This document shows, piece after piece, positions 58,652 to 64,000 of a stretch of DNA of 64,000 nt; position 1 is the first letter of the stretch, and every line of letters starts with the position of its first letter. The stretch lies in NCBI GenBank assembly GCA_028768525.1, contig CP054837.1, positions 4,088,001 to 4,152,000 of the forward strand, given 5' to 3'. The DNA comes from Desulfobacter sp. GTDB lineage: Bacteria > Desulfobacterota > Desulfobacteria > Desulfobacterales > Desulfobacteraceae. The translations under genes and the position numbers were made by a program. Under the pieces are notes generated by a model. It worked only from the letters and a program-made list of their open reading frames with translations. It ran no database searches and had not been told where the DNA came from.

Positions 58652-60550
58652 TTATCCCCGGCGGGAGAGCAGGTCATATATTTTTTTTCCTAAATCATCC
58701 CGGGTCAGCGGTTTCATAAGAAAATCGTCTATGCCGGCCGCGGCCATTTTTTCTTTGGTCAGGTCCTGGCTGTAACCGGTGCAGAGCAGTATGGGAATGC
58801 CGGGGTTGGATGCCCTCACCTGGCTTGCGAATTCAAGGCCGTCCATTCCGGGCATGGAAAAATCCGTAATCACCATATCCATATCCCCACCGGTCTCCAG
58901 TACATAGGCCAGGGCCCGGCCGGGGGTTAAAAATGTTGTCACCCTGTACCCGAGTTTGGGCAGCATGGTTTCCATCAGCCGGATAAGGACGGGTTCGTCA
59001 TCCACAACCAAAATGTGTTCACCCTTGCCGCCGGGCAGGGTGCCGTCTTCCGGGGAATCCTCCCTGTTCTTGCATTGGGTGTCCTGGATACGTGGGATGA
59101 GTATGGTGAATTCACTGCCCCTGCCGGGCTCGCTTTCCACCAGAATCCGGCCGCCGGATTTTTTTACAATGCCGTGGACCACGGAAAGCCCCATGCCGGT
59201 TCCCTGGTCAACGTCGCGGGTGGTGAAAAAGGGGTCGAATATTTTGCCCATGACCTCTTTTGTCATGCCTTGTCCCGTGTCTTTGATCTTCAGCTGCACC
59301 AGGCTGGCGGGCCACCCTGTTTCCGGATCCTGGTCAATGTCCCTGAGGGAGACTGAAATACCTCCCTTGGTGTTGCCGATGGCCTGGACCGCATTGGTGC
59401 ACAGGTTGACGACCACCCTGTGGATCTGGGTGGCATCGGAAACAATCCAGGCCGTGGATGAGATTTTTGTTGTGATGCCGACCGTGGAAGGAATGGAGGC
59501 CCGCAGCAGCTTCAAGGCTTCCCGGACCACCGGGGCCAGCTCAAGGGGGCTGAGGGGCTGTTCTGCCTGGCGGCTGAAAGTGAGGATCTGGCCGGTGAGG
59601 TCCTTGGCCCGCTGGGAGGCCTTGAGCACCTCCCGGGCATACCGCTCAATTCCGTCGTCCATGGGAGCTGCCTCTTCCTTTATCAATTCGGTATATCCCA
59701 TGATGGCTGCCAGGATATTATTAAAATCATGGGCAATTCCCCCGGCCAGGGTGCCAATGGACTCCAGCTTCTGCCGCCGGTTCAGGGCATGCTCCAGTTC
59801 CAGGCGTTTTTCCTGGGCCGCCAACCGCTCTTTCATTTCATTGTGCAGCTTTTTATTGGCGTCCGACAATTCCAGGGTCCGCTCCCTGACCTTGCTATCC
59901 AGTTCTGCATTGGCCGCACTGACCTTTTCCTTTTCCAGGTGGAGCAGGTGGCGTGAAAAAAAACGCTGCCTGGCGGCTAATTCGATGGAATACCCCGCCA
60001 TGATGCAGAGCAGGGCCGATGAGATAAAAAAGAAATTATTGTTTATAAACACGGGGACCGGTGTATCCACGATCCAGATGGAGATGATTTCGTAGGCGAT
60101 TAAAATGGACGTTGAAGCGGCTGCGGCCCAGAGAAAACCGATGCGGAAAAAGGTGTGGGTGGTAATAAATACCAGTATGATGCCGGCATAATATGAGAAG
60201 TTGGCCGGGGGATCGGCCAGGATCACCATGATTTCAATGCAGAACCCTGCCACCATGAGTTCCAGTGAAAGCAGGGGCTGATACCAGCGTTCAAAGGCCG
60301 GATGGAAGGAAAATGCCAGTATCCCGGCCGCTGACGGGATCACCACCCCGTATCTCATGAACCAGAATATTTCTTTTTTAGCCGGCGCCATCACGGCATC
60401 CAGGGCGCCGAAGATCCCGTATAGAAAGATGCCCACCAAAAGGGCAAAGCGGATTCTCGTCAGTGAATCCCTGAAATAGGTCCGCTGGAATTCCGGCTCA
60501 AGATGGGCCCATTGGCGGGTAAAATTCAACGTAAATCGGTGATATGTCAC
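58652..60550 (-). CDS. Hybrid sensor histidine kinase with polytopic membrane sensor
   Basis: A 632-residue kinase whose N-terminal 195 residues contain about six membrane spans without a large periplasmic loop (MASE-like membrane sensor). A coiled coil (about 200-265) leads to HisKA with GGIAHDFNNILAAIMG (His about 282), the ATPase core (N-box VVNLCTNAVQ; DTGQGM; GTGMGLSVVHG), and a C-terminal receiver (ILVVDDEPVLI; phosphoacceptor Asp in DMVITDFSMPGMDG; Lys in LMKPL). It lies 6 bp from the converging mntP stop. No cognate regulator is adjacent; it shares its H-box type with the kinases at 4.7 and 21.0 kb. Confidence 0.9.
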   Translation of the reverse strand: MTYHRFTLNFTRQWAHLEPEFQRTYFRDSLTRIRFALLVGIFLYGIFGALDAVMAPAKKEIFWFMRYGVVIPSAAGILAFSFHPAFERWYQPLLSLELMVAGFCIEIMVILADPPANFSYYAGIILVFITTHTFFRIGFLWAAAASTSILIAYEIISIWIVDTPVPVFINNNFFFISSALLCIMAGYSIELAARQRFFSRHLLHLEKEKVSAANAELDSKVRERTLELSDANKKLHNEMKERLAAQEKRLELEHALNRRQKLESIGTLAGGIAHDFNNILAAIMGYTELIKEEAAPMDDGIERYAREVLKASQRAKDLTGQILTFSRQAEQPLSPLELAPVVREALKLLRASIPSTVGITTKISSTAWIVSDATQIHRVVVNLCTNAVQAIGNTKGGISVSLRDIDQDPETGWPASLVQLKIKDTGQGMTKEVMGKIFDPFFTTRDVDQGTGMGLSVVHGIVKKSGGRILVESEPGRGSEFTILIPRIQDTQCKNREDSPEDGTLPGGKGEHILVVDDEPVLIRLMETMLPKLGYRVTTFLTPGRALAYVLETGGDMDMVITDFSMPGMDGLEFASQVRASNPGIPILLCTGYSQDLTKEKMAAAGIDDFLMKPLTRDDLGKKIYDLLSRRG

Positions 60551-60695
60551 TGGTCGGGTCCCATGGATGAATTTATATTATCTCAAGGGTGTAACCATAA
60601 TCGGTGGCCGGGAATTTATCAAGCATTTTCCAGCCGGGCCTTGAAACCGCAGCAGGTTCCGGGCTATGGTTGTAAAAAACTGAAAGGACAAGCCC

Positions 60696-61583
60696 ATGCT
60701 GAGTGACCAACTGCCTTATTTTGACGATCCCCACGGCGATAAACTTCCCAGCGGAATCTCCCGGGTGATCGATGCCCATGTTCATGTCTTTCCGGATAAA
60801 ATTTTTTCTGCGGTCCAGGACTGGTTCGACGCCTTTGCCTGGAAGATCCGCTACCGGATGAAAAGCCGGGAACTCATCGCCTTTCTCCTTGACCGCGGCG
60901 TCGGGCGGGTCGTCGCCCTGCAGTATGCCCATAAGCCGGGAATGGCCGATTACCTGAATCATTACATGGCAGACCTCTGCCGGGAATTTGGGGATCGGGT
61001 CATCGGCCTGGCCACCCTCTTTCCAGGGGAGGCGGAGGCCGACGGCATTTTGAACCGGGCCTTTGATGCCGGGCTTTCCGGGGTCAAGCTCCACGCCCAT
61101 GTCCAGTGTTTTGACATGAACAGCCCGGATATGGATGTGATTTACCGGGTCTGCCGGGAACGGAACCGGCCGCTTCTGATCCATGCCGGCCGGGAACCCA
61201 AAAGCGAGCATTACCTATGCGACCCCTACGAGATCTGCAGCGCTGGCCGGGTCGACCGGGTGCTGGGGGAATGGCCGGGCTTAAAGCTATGTGTCCCCCA
61301 CCTGGGGTTTGACGAGACCGATGCCTATCTGGCCCTGGTTGAAAAATACGACACCCTCTGGCTGGATACGGCCATGGTACTGGCCGATTATTTTCCCCAG
61401 GGCAACCCTGAAAATTTTAAGGAGTTTCCCCTGCACCGGATCCTCTACGGCTCGGATTATCCCAATATTCCCTATAACTGGGACCGGGAACTCAAATGGC
61501 TGGCGTCTGCCGGCCTGGCCCGGGAGGATCTGGACCGGGTGCTTTACAGGAATGCCGCGGAATTCTACGATTTATCTTTTTGA
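60696..61583 (+). CDS. Amidohydrolase-family metal-dependent hydrolase (ACMSD-like)
   Basis: A 295-residue TIM-barrel hydrolase of amidohydrolase superfamily type 2 (ACMSD/LigW/TatD-like). Metal-ligand motifs are DAHVHVF (26-32), LHAHVQ, LLIHAGREP, VPHLGFDE and YGSDYP, the order found in the superfamily. The substrate is not evident. The start at 60696 has AAAGGACAAGCCC upstream. It is followed by a DNA methyltransferase gene on the same strand after 47 bp; no functional relation is implied. Confidence 0.87.
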   Translation: MLSDQLPYFDDPHGDKLPSGISRVIDAHVHVFPDKIFSAVQDWFDAFAWKIRYRMKSRELIAFLLDRGVGRVVALQYAHKPGMADYLNHYMADLCREFGDRVIGLATLFPGEAEADGILNRAFDAGLSGVKLHAHVQCFDMNSPDMDVIYRVCRERNRPLLIHAGREPKSEHYLCDPYEICSAGRVDRVLGEWPGLKLCVPHLGFDETDAYLALVEKYDTLWLDTAMVLADYFPQGNPENFKEFPLHRILYGSDYPNIPYNWDRELKWLASAGLAREDLDRVLYRNAAEFYDLSF

Positions 61584-61630
61584 GCCGACATGGTAGATAT
61601 GCCCCTGAATGAGTGCCTTCAGGGAGATAA

Positions 61631-62680
61631 ATGAAAACAGAACACAGAACTATTTTTTCAGATGCCGCAGCCATGACGGAATTGGGGGACGGGAGCACGA
61701 ACCTGGTGGTGACCTCTCCTCCCTATCCCATGATTGAGATGTGGGATGGTATCTTTACCCGCCAGGATGGGGCCGTTAAAACGCACCTGGAAAAGGGGGC
61801 GGGATGGTCGGCATTTGAAACCATGCACCGCCTTTTAGACCGGGTGTGGGCGGAGGTCTACCGGATCCTTGCCCCCGGCGGGTTTGCCTGCATCAACATC
61901 GGCGACGCCACCCGGACCATTAAAGGTGATTTCTGCCTCTATCCCAACCATTCCAGGATTTTGTCATCGACAACAGCCCTGGGGTTTACCCCGCTGCCCT
62001 GCATCCTATGGCGGAAGCAGACCAATGCCCCCAATAAATTCATGGGCTCCGGCATGCTGCCTGCCGGTGCCTATGTGACCCTGGAACATGAGTATGTGCT
62101 GATTCTAAGGAAAGGGGGAAAGCGGGAATTCAAAAGGGAGGAGGACAAGGCGCTCCGGCGGGAAAGCGCCCTGTTCTGGGAGGAGCGCAACGCATGGTTT
62201 TCCGATGTCTGGTTTGACATCAAGGGCAGCCGCCAGGCCCTGGGGGACAAGGAGACCCGGAAGCGCAGCGCCGCCTTTCCCTTTGAGCTGGCCTATCGGC
62301 TCGTCAATATGTACTCGGTGAAAGGCGACCTGGTGGTGGATCCCTTCCTGGGCATGGGTACCACGGCCCTGGCCGCCATGGTGGCGGGCCGGAATTCCGC
62401 AGGGTATGAAATTGATCCCGGCCTGGAAAATACCATCACCGGCCTGAAGGGTAATCTGGTGGCCGGGGCAGGGGAACTCATTGAACAGCGGCTGGCCGCC
62501 CACCTTGGATTTGTGGAAAAACGGGTGGCAGAGAAGGGGCCTTTGAAACACCAGAACCGCCACTACGGTTTTCCGGTGATGACGGCCCAGGAAAAGGAAT
62601 TGTTCATTAATCCCCCCATTGATCTGGAGATCCGGGACGGCAGTTTTACCGAAGTCAGCTATGAAAAAGGACCATATTAA
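61631..62680 (+). CDS. Solitary DNA methyltransferase, beta class (N4-cytosine/N6-adenine type)
   Basis: A 349-residue SAM-dependent DNA methyltransferase. The catalytic motif IV TSPPYP is at 28-33, the SAM-binding motif I DPFLGMGTTALAA at 237-249; IV before I is the beta-class order. SPPY favours N4-cytosine methylation, but N6-adenine methylation cannot be excluded. EYVLILRKGGKREFKR and GAGWSAFETMHRLLDRVW belong to the target-recognition and C-terminal parts. No restriction endonuclease gene is adjacent within the window, so it looks like an orphan methyltransferase. Its stop directly precedes the start of tex. Confidence 0.88.
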   Translation: MKTEHRTIFSDAAAMTELGDGSTNLVVTSPPYPMIEMWDGIFTRQDGAVKTHLEKGAGWSAFETMHRLLDRVWAEVYRILAPGGFACINIGDATRTIKGDFCLYPNHSRILSSTTALGFTPLPCILWRKQTNAPNKFMGSGMLPAGAYVTLEHEYVLILRKGGKREFKREEDKALRRESALFWEERNAWFSDVWFDIKGSRQALGDKETRKRSAAFPFELAYRLVNMYSVKGDLVVDPFLGMGTTALAAMVAGRNSAGYEIDPGLENTITGLKGNLVAGAGELIEQRLAAHLGFVEKRVAEKGPLKHQNRHYGFPVMTAQEKELFINPPIDLEIRDGSFTEVSYEKGPY

Positions 62681-64000
62681 ATGACAGATATGATAGGGCA
62701 GGTCAGCCGGGAAACCGGGCTGAAGGCAACCCAGGTTGGGGCGGTGGCACAGCTTCTGGAGGAGGGGGCCACCATCTGGTTCATCGCCCGGTACAGAAAG
62801 GAAAAAACCGGTTCCCTGGATGAAGTGGCCATTGCCGCAGTCCAGGAAAAAATGGAAGCCTTCAAGGCGGTTTCCAATAGGAAGGCGGCCATCCTCAAAT
62901 CCCTGGAAGAGCGGGAGCTGCTGACCCCGGAACTTTCCGCCGCCTTTGAAAAGGCCGCCACCCTCACGGAATTGGAAGACCTTTACGAGGGATACCGTCC
63001 CAAAAAGCAGACCCGGGCCACCAAGGCCAGGGAGCGGGGACTGGATCCCCTGGCCCGGTTCATCCGGTCCCAGACCCGGGCGCCCCTGGCTCCCGAAATC
63101 AAAAAATATATTAATCCCCAGAAGGATGTGCCCGATGCCGAGGCCGCACTGGCCGGTGCCAGGGACATCATTGCCGAAGAGGTCTGCCAGGCACCGGAGG
63201 TCAGAAAGGCGATGCGGGAGTTCTTTATTTCCGGGGCCGCCGTCTCTGCCAGGGTGAAAAAGGCCAAAGAGGAAGAGGGGGCCAAGTACAGGGACTATTT
63301 TGACTGGAACGAGCCGGCCTTCAAAGCCCCTTCCCACAGGATCATGGCCATGTTCAGGGGGCAGAAGGAGGGGGTGCTCACCGTCCATGTCCTGCCCGAT
63401 GAAGAACGGGCCCTCAAGCTCATGGGTCGATTTGCCCTGAGGCATCCCTCCAAAACCGCTCCCCAGACCCGGGAGGAAATGGCGGCTGCGGTCAAGGACG
63501 GATACAAGCGCCTGCTCTCCAAATCCATGGAAAAAGAGGCCATGGTGGAGTTGAAAGCCCGGGCGGACAGCCGGGCCATTGACGTCTTTGCCGATAACCT
63601 GGAAGGGCTGCTCCTCTCCCCGCCCATGGGGGAAAAGCGGGTGATGGCCGTTGACCCGGGATTCAGGACCGGGTGCAAGATCGCCTGTCTGTCTGCCCAG
63701 GGGCGCCTGCTCCACCACGACCTGATCTATCTCCACCAGGAGGAAAAAGCCAGGGCCACCCTTGTCCGCCTGGCGGAAAAGTACAGGATCCAGGCCGTGG
63801 CCGTGGGCAACGGCACGGCCGGACGGGAAACCCGGGACCTGGCCGCCTCGGCCCTGAAGGAAAAAGGGATGGACAGGGATATCGAAGTGGTCATGACCGA
63901 TGAGAGCGGGGCCTCGGTCTATTCGGCATCCCAATGCGCCCGGGAGGAATTCCCTGACCATGACATCACGGTGCGGGGGGCGGTGTCCATCGGCCGCCGG
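62681..64000 (+). CDS. tex: Transcription accessory protein Tex, 3' end cut by window edge
   Basis: 440 residues of a Tex protein, a conserved RNA-binding transcription accessory factor; the C-terminal S1 RNA-binding domain lies beyond the right edge. Visible are the N-terminal helical region (VGAVAQLLEEGATIWFIARYRKEKTGSLDEVAIAAVQEK), the KKQTRATKARERGLDPLA linker, the YqgF/RNase H-like domain (VMAVDPGFRTGCKIACLS; NGTAGRET) and the VYSASQCAREEFPDHD region. AAGGACCATATTAA upstream supplies the RBS just after the methyltransferase stop. Confidence 0.93.
   Translation, partial: MTDMIGQVSRETGLKATQVGAVAQLLEEGATIWFIARYRKEKTGSLDEVAIAAVQEKMEAFKAVSNRKAAILKSLEERELLTPELSAAFEKAATLTELEDLYEGYRPKKQTRATKARERGLDPLARFIRSQTRAPLAPEIKKYINPQKDVPDAEAALAGARDIIAEEVCQAPEVRKAMREFFISGAAVSARVKKAKEEEGAKYRDYFDWNEPAFKAPSHRIMAMFRGQKEGVLTVHVLPDEERALKLMGRFALRHPSKTAPQTREEMAAAVKDGYKRLLSKSMEKEAMVELKARADSRAIDVFADNLEGLLLSPPMGEKRVMAVDPGFRTGCKIACLSAQGRLLHHDLIYLHQEEKARATLVRLAEKYRIQAVAVGNGTAGRETRDLAASALKEKGMDRDIEVVMTDESGASVYSASQCAREEFPDHDITVRGAVSIGRR

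Noticed and set aside
62105..63961. 618-codon minus-strand open frame
   Set aside because: Antisense to the methyltransferase and tex genes; low-complexity Gly/Pro/His composition and no RBS.

Overview
The window (64 kb, Bacteria) reads as a chromosomal segment of a Gram-negative anaerobe, most likely a Desulfobacterota / Desulfobacterales sulfate reducer. That assignment is an inference from gene content: a selenium-dependent molybdenum hydroxylase cluster, many hybrid histidine kinases paired with periplasmic binding proteins, Fe-S regulators, NifX-like and rubrerythrin-like proteins, a TonB receptor and an NSS transporter with its MetS partner. No rRNA, tRNA, CRISPR array, transposase or integrase was recognised. 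Most of the window is GC-rich; roughly 1.3-7 kb, 43.9-47 kb and 53.9-55.9 kb are visibly AT-richer and look like accessory DNA.

Layout. 1-3.1 kb: a truncated ZnuA-type metal-binding protein behind a small His-rich exported protein, a tandem TTAGCTAA operator with a 28-residue ORF, a DUF350 protein and a lytic transglycosylase. 3.5-7.0 kb: a periplasmic binding protein and a hybrid kinase. 7.1-10.1 kb: NifX-like, DUF1846 and MIP18-like genes. 10.1-14.1 kb: a complete potABCD-type polyamine ABC transporter with a long inverted repeat between the binding-protein and ATPase genes. 14.3-16.8 kb: a chemoreceptor and a receiver-like small protein behind a sigma-54 promoter with tandem upstream palindromes. 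17.1-19.5 kb: a TonB-dependent receptor behind a structured leader. 19.6-24.8 kb: an SBP / hybrid kinase / NtrC-type regulator operon. 25.1-30.9 kb: three subunits of a xanthine-dehydrogenase-family enzyme followed by yqeB, mocA and yqeC, the signature of selenium-dependent molybdenum hydroxylases.

31-43.5 kb: SixA, a FapA-domain protein with an unknown partner, an NSS transporter plus the 33-residue MetS, another SBP, an MFS carrier, a lipoprotein metallo-hydrolase, a LuxR regulator carrying a 4Fe-4S motif, a thioesterase and a polyferredoxin. 43.5-47 kb: an AT-rich run of small secreted or membrane genes, all on the minus strand and separated by related spacer repeats, next to a large stem-loop element. 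47.1-52.4 kb: aapJQMP amino-acid transporter divergent from a GntR regulator, with two near-identical palindromic operators placed on the aapJ promoter. 52.4-56 kb: a protein with a nucleotide-processing (DRHyd/TIR-like) N-terminus and an ASK1-type TRAFs-binding C-terminus, a GNAT acetyltransferase and a PrsW-like membrane protease with a zinc ribbon. 56-64 kb: TauE/SafE, rubrerythrin-like, MntP, a hybrid kinase, an amidohydrolase, a solitary beta-class DNA methyltransferase and a truncated tex.

The main themes are nutrient capture (polyamines, amino acids, metals, a TonB substrate), environmental signal transduction and Mo/Se/Fe-S redox chemistry. The best candidates for something undescribed are the ASK1-like protein, the Fe-S LuxR locus, the sigma-54 chemoreceptor unit, the stem-loop element at 43.75-43.88 kb and the small ORF behind the TTAGCTAA tandem site.
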